64,000 bases of DNA from Taeniopygia guttata. Its lineage: Eukaryota > Chordata > Aves > Passeriformes > Estrildidae. Each line of letters opens with the position of its first letter. The stretch's first letter is position 1. Shown here piece by piece: positions 20,201-33,400 of the stretch. The stretch lies in NCBI RefSeq assembly GCF_048771995.1, contig NC_133063.1, positions 7,018,001 to 7,082,000 of the forward strand, in the 5' to 3' direction. The notes under the pieces are model-generated. The model was not told where the DNA came from, did no database searches, and worked only from the letters and a program-made list of their open reading frames with translations. A program made the position numbers and the translations under genes.

Positions 20201-23114
20201 CCTTGCTCAAATATTTTATTAGCTGAATTAAGGTTGTGTTTTAATTATTTATTAGAGCCCATCCTTTACCAAATGCAAGCAAGAACTTTCACAGAGGTTG
20301 GACCATTGACCTGACCTTGCCCTTGTGGTCAGAAGGAGCAAAATTTAGGCTAGTCCAAGGCATTCTCTCTTGCCTGCCTTTGAACACTTAATTATTCCAT
20401 AAAAATTACAGATGTTTAATCAGTGAGGGACCTCTCATGGTATCTGCTTTTAAAGCGAGCCAGGAACCAGCTGGGGTACAGGCCAGAGGTTTATTTGGAC
20501 CAATAAAGGTACATCACTTAGCAGTGCAAGCATTGAAAGTGCAGCAAACCACAAGGGCAGGATTTTTCTTTGACACAAACGACTGTAATTAGTAGCCACT
20601 CTAGCAGTGATCCTGTCTGTTATTCACCTAAATGAGACTAGCACAAGAAGATAATTTTTGTCTAAACAGGCAAAGTTTCATCTTGGGCCAGTTGAGTATC
20701 ATGGTGTAGTGACAGAGCAACTAGCTAAGCTGCCATGAAGACTTGTTTGACACAAAATCCTCCAACTCCTCTTAGCCTCTTGCTGGGAAGAGGGAGATAA
20801 ATGCTATCGAGTCTATGTCACCACACAGGGCAAATTCTGCTGGTAATATAAGTCTTAACTCACACACTTATGAAAATCTCATACTCAGAGCTGTCAGATT
20901 CTGAAAGACTGTAGGATGAGAACAAGGGTGGGTTGTCGTTGGGTTTTTTTTAAAATTTGTACATATTCATAACAACTGTGTCCTCTTACTTGAGTCTAGA
21001 ATTATAATTTGGCTACAAGGACAGAGTTTTTTGGCTGTTGAAAAACTTTGAAATGACTCCTCTGTGTGAGGTACACACTGAGACTTACATTACTTGGTGA
21101 ACATGTTTAAGTGATGCCTATAGATGTGTGTATTTCCTAAGTATAGTATGGCTTCTATGGCTCAGCACTGCAGAACCTGCTGTTCTTCTCTGAGGCTTGC
21201 TTGGTCAAAGCACTTCAGCAGCTGCAAACATTGTTAGGATGCTTGTTCTAATTGTTCTCAAATGAGGTTAAACAGCTAACAGAGCTTTTGCAGATTTAAG
21301 GTATACTTTGAGCTGCCTTGATCTTCATGTGTTGTCCACCAGGGGCTGCCTGTTTTGCATGTTGAAAGCAAGGCATGTATTTGGGAGTCTAAGCAAGAGC
21401 TCGTGGGTGGAATTTTCTGCTAGCTTAACACTGGGCTGACTTTCTCCCTGTCTGTGTCAACTGATGCCTGTACAAGGAGCATCCATGCTGACTTCTTCTG
21501 AAAATCATGCTCTGGGGATCTGATACACAGCTTTACTTCTGAAAATGTTGACCTTGGTCTGTGAAAATTCAGCAAAGGGACATGACGTCCAAAGTGTCCA
21601 AGAAGGACAGGTGCCTGTGGTGTCTCCTACAGATACATCAGTACAGCAGTAGTGAGGGTTTTTTTTCCTACAACTGTTCAAATTTCCAGAGTGGCTCATC
21701 AGTAGGGAAGAGAAGAGCAGCAGGGCTGAAATATCTGTCTTGGGCATCTCTTATGCCTTCCAGAGGTTTCTTCTGAGAACATTGAACAACCTTTTAAGAA
21801 GTTGCTGGTCTGAGGAAAAATGATGTAGGGAAACCTGGTGAGTTTTCCTATTGCATTCTAGTAAGGACAATAAGAGCATGATCTGCATTATTCTTAGAAA
21901 GAGAGAGCAAAAGTTGAGGGTGTGATTCGTACCTGGAGTCGTAAAACTCTTTATCATGCAGTTAGGTTGAAGCACTTGAGCAACTTCAGTAGTGAAACTA
22001 TGCCTTTGCACTTCTGTGGATCACAGCCAGAGTGATTGCGCCTTGCAGAACTGAGATGGGAGTGAACTGCAGCTCAGAATTAAATTAAGGAGACCACCCT
22101 GTCACTTTGCTCTGGGCAACCTGTAGTCCTGTAATCTTTTTTTAGGTATTGGCTTCTCCCTTGGGTTTCCTGCCCTCCATGGTGATGGGAAGATGTGGGT
22201 GAGCACTGTCAGTTTCAGAGTCGTGGTTAAGTGTCATATACCCTCCATCTGAGCTGTTGCTTTATTGTTTTCCCTTAGGCTGAGAAAGAGGACTGAATTT
22301 TTAGTCAATGTTGCTTGGTAGCCAGTGGGAAGCGTAACTCTCAGCAGTGGTGATGCAGAAAAACATTTTGCACATGCGTGTACATACACCTTATACATCT
22401 CTTTTGTGCAGAACTAACCTTACAGGACCTGACAATGGTCCTTGCAAGACCTTTCCTCTGGGTGGTCTCCAGTCTCTTCTGTGATGTGTAGGAACTTTCT
22501 TTCTGGTAATCTTGCATTCAGTTTACTCTCATCACTGAATTGCTGGAGTGTTTTTCATGTAATACACTAGAGACAGTCCCAGTCTCACCGCTTTGTGGTA
22601 ACTTCTTGGTCTGCTGTGAAGCAACAACATTGAGGTAGCCATTAAATCTTTTCCAGCAGCATGGAACTTGCTGTTCTGACTCTTGGGGAGGTCGTAATCT
22701 CAGGTTTGACACCATCCTACCATCAGGACAACGTGTTTTGTCCCTGGGAATAGGCATGGCCAGAAAAGCATACTAGGTGGATGGAGTCAGAGCTGTGCAG
22801 ACTTAAGTCAAGCCCTGGTTCAGGGAAGATTTTTCCATGTGCTGCTGATGTCCATAAGGACTCAAACATATACTTGCTTACACAGAGATGCTTTCCTGAA
22901 GCAGAGTTGTCACTCTTTTCTACAGGTATCACAGGATGCCCTCCCTTATTCTGCTTCATGTATCTGGTACTAGAATGATAATTTCCTGATAAATGAAGGC
23001 ACTTAATCAGTCCTCTTCTCCTTGGAAGAAGGACTTTTGGGGATATTGTTATATCATTTAAAATAATATTTTGGAATTTAAGTTTACATTGCTTTATTTT
23101 TCACTTGAGGTGAC

Positions 23115-23122
23115 TGTATATA
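23115..23122 (+). promoter_or_regulatory. PSD3: Pumilio response element match (TGTATATA)
   Basis: TGTATATA is an exact match to the UGUANAUA motif bound by Pumilio proteins. It lies about 300 nt upstream of the presumed distal poly(A) site, a usual place for such elements. An 8-mer can occur by chance; the position is what makes it worth noting. Confidence 0.35.
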
Positions 23123-23283
23123 AATATTTTCTTCTATTTTATCATTGCTGATAAAGTAAGCCTACAGTATACAGACAAATAATTTGCCTTTGATGTATTG
23201 AAACTGTGAGATATAAAGTAGACTTCTCTCTTGTGTCCATGTTCCTGACTATAACTCTGTTCCTCTGTGTTTTTATAAGTTGG

Positions 23284-23289
23284 AATAAA
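23284..23289 (+). terminator. PSD3: Candidate poly(A) signal (AATAAA)
   Basis: A canonical AATAAA in ggaataaatgttgctt. Downstream sequence is only weakly GU-rich, so I rate it below the hexamer at 23416. Confidence 0.35.
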
Positions 23290-23415
23290 TGTTGCTTACG
23301 GGCAACAAAGAGCCTGCAAGCTTCCCAATAATTTTTGTCATTGAACTCAAGCAACCCTGTTGAAGGATCTCACATATGTATAATGATATATGTATATGTA
23401 CAAACTTTAGAAAGA

Positions 23416-23421
23416 AATAAA
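23416..23421 (+). terminator. PSD3: Candidate distal PSD3 poly(A) signal (AATAAA)
   Basis: A canonical AATAAA followed within 10-40 nt by tgtatttcacgttctg and then tgttttttattt, i.e. GU- and U-rich downstream elements. It follows an AU-rich stretch (23040-23400) typical of a vertebrate 3' UTR end. I take it as the most likely distal end of PSD3. Confidence 0.5.
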
Positions 23422-24347
23422 CCAAATGTATTTCACGTTCTGCAGCTGAATGTTTTTTATTTGAACCCTGACAGTTGCTCCTGCAAGTAAGAACAAAAAG
23501 GTGGCCTTACAGTGGCTGACTGTCCTGTTTCTGACTCCTGGCAGTCAGTAGTTTCAAGGTTTCCTGAGCTGAGGCATATGTGTACTTTGTGCATTGCAGT
23601 CTGGATCTGACCTGCAGTTGGGGTAACCAATGGAGCCAGTGGCAATTTGTGCACATGAGTGCTGTGTGAGGGCAGCTGGAGCACATTTCTCTCTCTTCTG
23701 CACCTGTACAAGAGGTGGCATCCCTTCCAGCTTTGTAGCCAGCTTGCTGTGAAGAGGCAGCAGGAGAATTGACTGATTTAAAATGGGTTTACCAGCATGT
23801 GGATTAAAGGAGTGAAGCTGCAGTAAACAGCTGTTCAGAAATGACTGGGAGTTGATCTCAACATTTATATGAGGAGGTCATTGTTGAGTTTGGGAATTGC
23901 TGCTGACATGGCACATGGGAAGAAAGGACCCCTGAAAGGCTGAAGAGTCAGACACTTAAAAAAAAAAGATGGAGTGTAAAAAGGCAGAGGTGGGAGTGGT
24001 GAAGAAACTATGCCTATCCAAAGTAAGGAGAAACACTCTGTACAACACACAGCAAACAGTGTTAACCTTGCAGTTCTTGGGTTGGACATAACTCAACATG
24101 GGAAGTTAGTCTGCTGTGTGGAGAGGGGGTCACAGGGCACATGGAGAGGATGTGTCCAACACAGGTGGGGCATGCCCAAAATTTACGACAGGGCTGGAAG
24201 CTTGTACTTGGAACAATAGTAAGGAAGACATTTCTTACCAAGATTTCTGTGAATGTTTGACTATCTTGAGGTGACTGTTTCTTTATATTTTTCCTCAGGA
24301 TGTTGCCTTTAGATGAATCGTAAGACTTTCACACTTGAGATAGCTCT

Positions 24348-24372
24348 GTTTGTTTGTTTGTTTGTTTGTTTG
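24348..24372. repeat. (GTTT)n microsatellite, about 6 units
   Basis: Uninterrupted GTTT repeats followed by gattgattt. Confidence 0.9.
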
Positions 24373-27300
24373 ATTGATTTTTCCACGCTATGCCTTGAGG
24401 TATCAGATTTTTCACTGTTGTACCATCCTGGCTACTTCAAAGCCCTTGGGATTTTTTATTCCAATGCAGGCTTCTGGATTAGTATGATTTAATGAAAAGA
24501 CTAAACAAAGTGGTGGTAAGGATGGGTGGGAGTATTTTACAAAGATGTATTAAATGCCTCCTCTAAGCCCAAATGAATGTTTGAACTGTGTCTGAATGTT
24601 AATGTCAGTACTGCTCACCACATCTTTTCTTATTGTTTCTTCCTAGCTGACAGAATCAACGCTGAGCATTTGCTGGTGGTTTTTCTACCTGGAATCATTA
24701 GTCACATCACGTTTCTCACAATGCAGTGAGCTAGAACAAAATGACAGAACAGGTGCAAACTGAAAGACAAATGCATTTATATTCTCTTTATTGTCCGTTT
24801 TCAGTTCAAGTTTCCAAGTACAGAATATAATTATCAAGGAAGACTGAAAAGGCTAGTTTGTGTATGCAGGAGAAACCTCCAGAGTCTACAGCTGCTACAC
24901 ATTTTTTTGGGTATTTACGAATAATGTAGCATGAGAATGAGATTTAGTCCAAAGTAATGCACAGTTTGGTCTGAAATTGTAATGATTATCTCTAGATTGG
25001 AAATAAGAACAAAGTTCCTATCCATCAGAGCACTGATGTACTGCAGTGGCCTCCTAATCTACAAGGTAAGGGCAAAAATACCCAGTGGCTTTTAAGATAG
25101 AGCTGGAACAGAAATCACGTGGTGATAACTCAGGTTTTCATTTTTCACGTCATTGCACATTGCATCGGTTTCTTTCCATGTTTGCTACTAAATTGATATT
25201 TCTCAAATGATGTTTAGCCGTATGGTTTGGTTGGTTTAGCCAAATGATAGTTAGGCACTATGCTAGCTATTTCTCCTAGAAAAAGGGCCGTCCTAGAAAA
25301 CATGAATTACTGCAAATGAGCTATCTACCTTGCCAGATTTTCTGTGTCGTGGTCACATTCTTTTTAGGACATTTTTTCTGGTCCCATTCCACAGCTAGCT
25401 TTTGGATGGATCAGCACATAAATGATACAGGTTTTTGTTCCGATGGCTTGCTGCTCACAATAAGATGCAAAGTCTAGGAGCTAAACTGGGATCAGATGAA
25501 GGAATCACGACTAAGTAGTATCTTTTGCCTTGGAGAATGTGGAGCTAATATGTTGCTGTTATGAACTGGAAGTTTGTGGGGGTGATTTTGTCCCCACTTC
25601 CCAGGCAGGGTGTAACAAAAGGCCAAGTTTGCCCAAAAACAACCTTGGGAAGTTCAGGCTTTGGGACTGGTTTTGTTGAATTTGGCCAGTGAGGATGAAT
25701 TAACAAGGGGTGTGTCTTAGGGAGGAACCTGGTCAGAGAAGGGGAGGCATAAGAGTGGCAAAAATGTTGTTCCAGGAAATGGAAACAGTAGTGAATAAAG
25801 CAAAAAAATCTGATAAAGAACAAAAGAAGAGGGAACCTTCTGAAAGGAGGAGTGCAGGCGCCTACAGATGCATTGCTGATATGCAGCCTGATCTGCCAGG
25901 AATTCCCTTCAGGAGGACTGTGTCTGAAAAACTTGATGTGAGAGGGTAGGCTTCAGAGGGGTAGATTTCCACTGTGGTCATATGTCATATGAAGAGGTAA
26001 AATGATGGTTTTGTAAGTTCATAATTGATGTATGTGATTCATAAGATCTAAGAGTGTGAAATAAGCACTTTTTGTAATTGTGTGTAATAGGGTGGAAAAT
26101 AGTATAATTGCAGATTAGTAGTAGTGGTGTGTTTGTTTGATGATCAGGATATTGATTACTTAATAGATTGACCAGTTCCTTAGGAGTGTGTTACTTAATC
26201 ACTAAAGCCTGTAATTTTGTTATAGCGCTTACATCTTGACCTTGCAATCTAAACAGAGGGGGGTTCTTTCTTTATTTGGTTTCCCTTTCATTGAGGGAAA
26301 GAACATTTCCTACCTAGTCTTAACTTGCTTCAGCCACAACACACTGACCATTGCAAGGACGCTTGTAGCAATGTTTGTAAATATCTGAATTATGCCAATG
26401 ACCACAAACCATAAGCTAAATAAGATGAGTCTCAACAATGCAAACAGCATAGAAATGACATATTGGGAAAGAGAGGTATGTGAGTTAAAATCTCAGGGAA
26501 AGATTTTCATAGTGTACAAGCACAATTTCCTCAGCTAACATTGCTTGTTTGCATGTGTAAAGGTACTGAAGGGCCTTTATCTTTATGATGCACAGTCTTA
26601 AATGTAGGGGAGATGTACAGATGGTAGAAGAGAGCAGAAAATCTGCGGAAGAGAGCAGAATATAGCATCAAAGACTGAAAACTCTGTGGAAAAGAAGATT
26701 GCAAGGAGGGTTTGCCGGAAGGGAGAGGACTTGTTTGGAAGCCAGACGTAAGACAAAAACTGAACCAGACTATAAAGAAAAAGCATATGGGAGGCAACTG
26801 AACAGTACACAGATTCATTTACACTTGTAAAAGACAATCCATTAATAGGAAAGGACTAGCTGCTTGTGAAGGCTGCCTAACCACTCCCTTTACCAGAGTG
26901 CTCTTGGGTGAAAAGTTCTTATTCCCCCATTGCTGGCAGAGGCATTTTGAATACTGCCAGGGCTTGCTATAGTGTCAGGAAAGCATGCTCTGCACTGGCC
27001 TTCGGGGTAATTCTCAGTTAGCCAAGGTAGATATTCCTTCCTGCACCTGGTAGCTTGGAAGACAACAGCATCCCTGGAGCTGCACACTGCCTGCTGGATG
27101 GAACGTGTCTTTGCAGAAAGGACAGAAAGAAAACCCAAAACACTGCTGAAGCTTGTTTTCTACCATCACTATACTAAGATTGTTCAAAATAAGTGTTCAA
27201 GGGGGTGGATATGGTTTGCTTTCTTCCTCTCCAAGAAAATGTTTTTTGTTCAGCCAGAAATCATTTTTCTGCTCTACCTCCCTCAGAAGTGCAGTGTAGA

Positions 27301-30121
27301 TATGGCCCATCAATTCTTTGGAAGGTGAATATTTTTAGTGAGCTTGGGCAATCCTCTCCTCTGTCCAAATGTCCAGTGTAAAAAAAAAGTACACTTCTTC
27401 TTTTCAGGGTAGTTCCAGTCAGGACTTGTAAACCAAGATGTGTGTTGCTGAACAGTTGCTGTGAGTGTAGTCTTCGGCACAGACATGTGCCCTGTCATTT
27501 GAGAAGAAATTATTTTGATTGATGAAGTGGCAGGGATGCTGCTGTGAGGGTGGGTGTGGAAAATGCTCCTGTCCAGTCAGAAGTGCATGTGATACTCAGC
27601 TCTTGGTGTGCTCTGCTTCCTGTTCCATCCCATGCTGGGCTGACCTGTGCTGACTGCCCTGTAACTACAAGTACTGAGACAGGGCTGGATGGAGCCAGTG
27701 CCATCACCAGCATAATTACCTGAGTACTAAAGACATTAGAGATGCTCACCTTGGCAGAAATTTGCAGTGGTCTGTGCCTGGGACAGGAATATTTTCCATG
27801 TCTAGCTGCTGGGACAGTTTTGTGGGGGCCTTGCAGCCAGCCAGTGATCGCAGGAATGGTGTAAAACCCGAGTCCTGTTACCACAGCCGTACCCACGCTG
27901 CGTTTCTCAGGCAACTGCAGTGTGGGCGGCAGTCAGAGGTTGTAATTGTTTGATGGGGGGAAAAAAGCCCATATACATACACACACAGAATTAAAAAATG
28001 AAGCGCTCTTTCCTTTTAGCTGCAATTTCTGACTGCACTTTGGACAAATTGTCAGAATCTGCATTCCCACTGGCAGGGAGCCAGGCTCTGGCACACTGAT
28101 TAAACGGTGTGTGGGCAAAATGTAGGCAGATGATGGTGACTTGGTACATTGACTTACAGAGCTGTGTTTTCCTTTTCTGCTGCTTTCTTTCTCTCTCCAA
28201 ACTCTTTTCAGGCTAGTTTTTTGGCCATCCTTCTTCACTAGATCCTTTTTGAGGTCTGAAAATCCAACTTTGAGAACTGAGAAGAGGCGTGAAGCCACAG
28301 AGGTAGCTGCTCAAGGTACATAATAATCCCCAGGTGCTTGTTCCCTTGCAGGTGAGTACATATCCCTCTGAATGCCGTGAAGGTGGTTGAGAGACCAAAA
28401 TGTTGGGCTTTGGCAATATAAAGGGAATTTTTGCACGTAGATGGGAAGGGCCCAGCCAGCCAGTAAGACATGCTTCTGGTCCAGCTTCAGTCTTCCTGGG
28501 AGCTCCATCTGTAACAGCTCGTCTTGGAGTATGGCTTTACTTCAGTGAGCTGCCCTGCCTCTCTCTGTCCTGGGGCACAGGATGATTTTGAGACATCACA
28601 TTTCTAATCAATCTGGTGCTTAGATCTCATAGCTGTAGCATTTACACTGCCATGTGTGTCAAGACTGGAGACTGTTGTATTGTTCCCAGGATATCTGCCT
28701 GTCATGGTGGGCACCCTTGGTTTACACTTTGGTTTCTTGTTTCTATTTGGGCCTGACAAAATTCAGTCAGGAAGGTGAGTTGTCCTTTGAACCCACAATG
28801 GCATTTAGTGGAGACAATTTTTATGAACATAACAGCTGAGCTCCATTGTGAGTTAAGGTTGCCCCACTCCCGTGTTTGATGTCACCATAAAGGGTTGACT
28901 GGACCTCAAGTGAAGTAATTCTGTTTTTAAAATGGGTGAGCTACACTGCACTGAAGACTGGTGTGATTCTCCCAGTTCAGAGGCAGGGTGGCCTCCATGT
29001 AGCTTCCAGGGCAAGACAAGATAATTCCCTTTTCAAATATCTCATATTTGAGATATGACATGACATAAAATCTCAATCTCGTTTTTAAATTCCACAGCAA
29101 TTTGATTCACATCTTTAGCTAATGCAAACTTAAGAAATTTGGCACAAACAAGTCTCTGGAGGTATTTTGCAGCCCTCGGAGTTCTTGCTGCACTTGTGAA
29201 TCATCAAACGTGTCTTGATGCTTAGTTCAGTGTGCAGCATGACTGTCGGGGCCTCTTTTGCCAAGTGTAAGGAGCTGCAGACGTCCTGCAGGGGTTCCTG
29301 TGTGCTGACAGTGCAGTCTGGGGCCCAGCCTCCCATGATTACAGAGAAGGGTGTGTAATATCCTATTAGCTATCAGCTCCAGCACAGCTGCACTGTGATC
29401 TGCCTCTGTGCCCAGGAGCCTGAGAGGTTCCCTGCCTCCTTCAGCTTCCCAGGAGCAGAGCAGGGCCAGAGCTGCATGTGTGCCTGCCAGTTCTGCCTGC
29501 ACTATTTAACTCTTCAGGGCAGGGGCTTTGGCTATGTACATTCAATACCAATAAACATTAATCCAAATATTTTCCGAACTGCTTGGCTTTCAGAGACTGG
29601 TATGACTTCAATGCAAAACACCTGGCATGGTGTTTTATGAGCCCTGGGGACAGTTTAGTTTGTTCAAATGTGTACTTGAGCTTTGAGTCATTAATGTGAT
29701 CAATCACAGGAGCAGTCTTTTCCCTCTGACTCACCAAGGCCGATTCCTTGAATTTGAGGGGTTTAAATATCCACTTGATTCAAGCATTTAAGGAGTTTGA
29801 CTTAAAAATTCTGGCTGCTGAAATCACAGTTGGAGCAACTGACCCCAGCTCCCAGAAGTTGAAGAGAGAGAATATGTCCTAGCTTTCATCAGCTGAAAAT
29901 TGAGCATTTTGGGAAAAACGTGTTGATTCATTGGGGTGCCAAACCCCAAAAAACCTCCCCTGTTAATTGGCTCTTTTCTGTCTCTCATCTAAATGGCTTT
30001 AAAAAGATGAAGAAAGCCAAATTCTGCACCAAGTAATGGGATTTTCAGGTTTCTCATTTGACACCATGGAACCCTGATTTTGCCACAGGGTGCTAAAATG
30101 AGAAGGGAGGAAAAAAGCCGG

Positions 30122-30141
30122 TGACCCCTTATGACCCCTTA
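30122..30141. repeat. Exact tandem duplication of 10 bp
   Basis: TGACCCCTTA occurs twice in direct succession with no mismatch. Confidence 0.9.
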
Positions 30142-30375
30142 TTTTCTGTTCAGGTACCTCCTGTTGAAGTGCAACTTTTATTCCATATTTCCTCAGCATG
30201 TATGCCTTGAGGCCTGATAAATTTCTGTAGTCCTTTCCCTGTGTCACCTTGAATGGTATAATGCTACTGTGGTTTTTGCTGTTACTGTTCTGCCTGCTGG
30301 TGTTACTGCTGTTATTGGAATATGTAATTATTTACTTAGCTGTGCCCCTTAGTGCTTTTATTTTTGTTCTAACTG

Positions 30376-30415
30376 ACCACATCACCTTGTAGCTTACCAC
30401 ATCACCTTGTAGCTT
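30376..30415. repeat. Exact tandem duplication of 20 bp
   Basis: The unit ACCACATCACCTTGTAGCTT occurs at 30376-30395 and again at 30396-30415 with no mismatch, implying recent replication slippage or an assembly artefact. Confidence 0.93.
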
Positions 30416-33400
30416 CTCCGTGAGCTATTGTCTCTATGTCCTCTACAGGTAAAACAAAGCACAAAAAGCCTAAGTAACTGGGTCACACAGGAATTTATGA
30501 GCACATCTGGAAGGTGAATTCCCCTTTTCCAGAAAAAGCAATGAATCACTTAGTGTCACACTCCTTTTTTAGCTGCCTCCAGCATTTTGACAGCTTTACC
30601 TCCTTTATGAAGATCATCCCTTCTTAGTCTTACCCTTCATTATTGCTCTCAGCTTGTTTAGTTATGCATTGTCATCAGGGAAGACTTCAGCAACTGGCTG
30701 AATCTCTGCAGTCCTGACTAACACCTCTGTTTTGGGTAGAGCTCTCTCAGCTCAGTGCAGAACCCCATTTTTGGAGCAAGCAGTAGAACTCAACAGATGT
30801 GTTTGTGGTCACCTGTGCTGCAGTCACCATCTGAGTTCAGAGTTCTGCTATGCTAAGCAATGTGTAGGCTTCCCATGCCTCCAGACTGTGGATTTGTTCC
30901 AAAGATTTATGCCCAAACTGAAATTCAGGGGTGGAGGTTTATTGGACTTTCTGCCATTACATTTTAGTGGGGTCAGGGTGCACTGACTGGCTGCAGAGCA
31001 TGAAGATTAGCAGACAAAATAGTAAAGAGAGAAAAAACAAATACAAGAAACACTGTGACTATTTGCCTCTGATCAGATGGTTGTTACTGTTAACTGTTCT
31101 TAAAGCTGATTTTACTCACAATAAACAAAAATAGGAGCTCTTTTGATTGAGGGTGGAGGTTAGCTCTGCCTTAGCAGTTCTGCCCTAGCACTTCCATCCT
31201 GCCAGGTAAGAAAACTTCAAACAGAGCTAAGCCCTAGAGCCTTTCTGTTTTTCTGCTTAAGCATAATGTAAATTATACAGCATTGGCACAGTCTCCTTAT
31301 TAATTTCACTCTATAAGCAATCATAAAGCATTTAGTTTTAACATGAAATATTCAAGGTCTTCTGTTTGGTTTTGAATTCTTATGTATAATTTAAAGACTT
31401 TAACACAGAAATTATTAAATGTGAATATATTAGATGACAACTAAGCTGAAGAAGATGGACAAGAATACTGGAAGCAGAAGGATTTTCCAAAACTATAACA
31501 AAATGGTTTGGATGCAAGATTTTTCCTTGCGTGATGCAAATAAGAAATATCCCTAATGCTGTGGCTAGGAATGACCTTGTTGATAATGTGATAGAGCCAG
31601 CACTGCTCAGTCTGCAAAGCCTGGATGGGGTTATTATTATTGGCACTTATCTCTCATTGCATGATGACAACAGATTAGCTGACTACATGGTGTGCTTTCC
31701 TGCAGTCACAGCTTTTGCAAAGGCTGCTCCAGACAGCATCACCCTGTAGTTCCCACACATTTGAGCTTGGAAAGCCCCGGTGGAAATTTGTCAAGGGACC
31801 CATCTTGTGCCTAGTTAAACTGCTTTTCACTTGTAAAAGAGGTGCTCTTCATGCACCGTGTTGCCATACGGTATGTGTAGCATCGTCAAAAATAAGAACT
31901 CCATCCAGCAGTGTATAGTTCTGATATCTCCCAGTGCTGTGCTCTCACTGGCTTTCCATGTATCTCCCTTGTAAGTGGAGGACTTTGAAGTGGGGTTGCA
32001 GAAGAAGACCTTTCAAGCTGAAAGTCCCTCTTGCTTCCCCATGGCATTGAGCTATGTCTGTAACCCATTAACTTTTCCAAGTCAGATTTCCCCTCTGACA
32101 TGCCTCTCTGCATGGCCCCAGGAACGTCCAGGTCTTGTGTGCTTCTGCTGCCCCACAGCATGCCAGCGTGTAGTGCTAGGCTCCAAAATCCTGAGCTGCA
32201 GCAGGGTGCACCGCCTCTTTCCTGCCAAACTCACTCCCCATCATTCTCCTGTGGATTTTCCAGCTACCCGGACTCTCTCTGTGGGTACACAGCTGCAGTG
32301 CTGTTTTTCTTAGACATCTGCTCTCATCTGAGCGCAGATTATTGAGGTTCATCCTTGTTGATGCTCCAACATTCAGCACCCAAATTTCTCCCTGTAGCTC
32401 TCCCACTGGTGGCAGCCTCCTGGCTGCCCTGAGTTGCACAGAACTGGGAAATCTCCCCCAAACTCAGCTGCCAGGGTGGGGGAATCTGTGAGCTGTACCC
32501 TTCACAGAACAAGCACCCTGCCTGGCACTTGCCTGTGCTGCTCTGCTAATGCTGCTGGAAGAGTCAGAAGGATCAGAGCAGATCCAGAGGCAGATGAAGA
32601 GCTCACCTCCCTTCTGGGTGGCTGCATGGCAGAGATGAGGAATTGGTGATGGGGAGGGAGGGGAGAAGGCAGGAACCCCTTAAATGGGCCAGAGCAGAGC
32701 TGAAAATGTCCTGACAGAAAACAAAAACTCTGGTCACAGTCCAAGGGGTTGTGGTGCTCTGGGAGAGTGGCAAAGGAAATCTGCCATTAGAGAGCTTGAA
32801 AGGTAGAATGGGCTGAAGGACTGAGCAGTGGGCAAGAGCCAAAGCTCAGTGCTGTGAAAAAATCTGGATCGGAGGAGCATGACAAGTTTTCCTGGCTGTC
32901 AGAGGACAAGGGAGCAGGAGGGGAGGCTTACAAAGACTGCAGGGGGAAAGTGAGCAGGAGGTGGATGGGAAGAACAGTGGCACCTCCATCCTTTGCCCCG
33001 AGCCTTGGCCTGGAAGTCTTTTGTTGGTGTTGGTGGCAGCAAGACATGAGTCATTATTCAGAGCCTGAATATGCATCCTACATCACTTCAAGCTTCCCAC
33101 CTGATCAAGTTGTGCCAGAGGGTGTTGATGGGGTTGGCAAGATAGAAGAGGGGGCAGAACTTGCTAGATGGAGCTGGATGTTGCTCTTTGGCCAAAAAAA
33201 GTTGATGCTATGATTATTCACCCTTTTTGAGGCTATTAGTGGTCTGTAGGCGTACAGGGTTTCAAGAAAAGCATTATCCATTTAAAAGTCAGATTAAGAA
33301 AAATCTGAAACAAACTATGTTTCTGAATAGAAATAGGAACTTCTGGAGAACCAAACACTTATTCATTATTACTGAGAAGCCATTTGCTTCTGAAAAATTG

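Larger units (their letters stand above)
13928..23440 (+). other. PSD3: Probable long PSD3 3' UTR
   Basis: No coding exon follows the PSD3 stop. The sequence runs without recognisable genes to a consensus poly(A) signal at 23416, followed by T/G-rich sequence. Human PSD3 transcripts also carry a 3' UTR of several kilobases, so a 3' UTR of about 9.5 kb is plausible. The end is inference; a shorter isoform could end near the ATTAAA at 14776. Inside are an antisense LTR remnant (about 16350-16745), an AT-rich palindromic patch (14755-14785) and a T-tract near 17201. The ORFs here overlap on both strands and show no domain. Confidence 0.5.
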
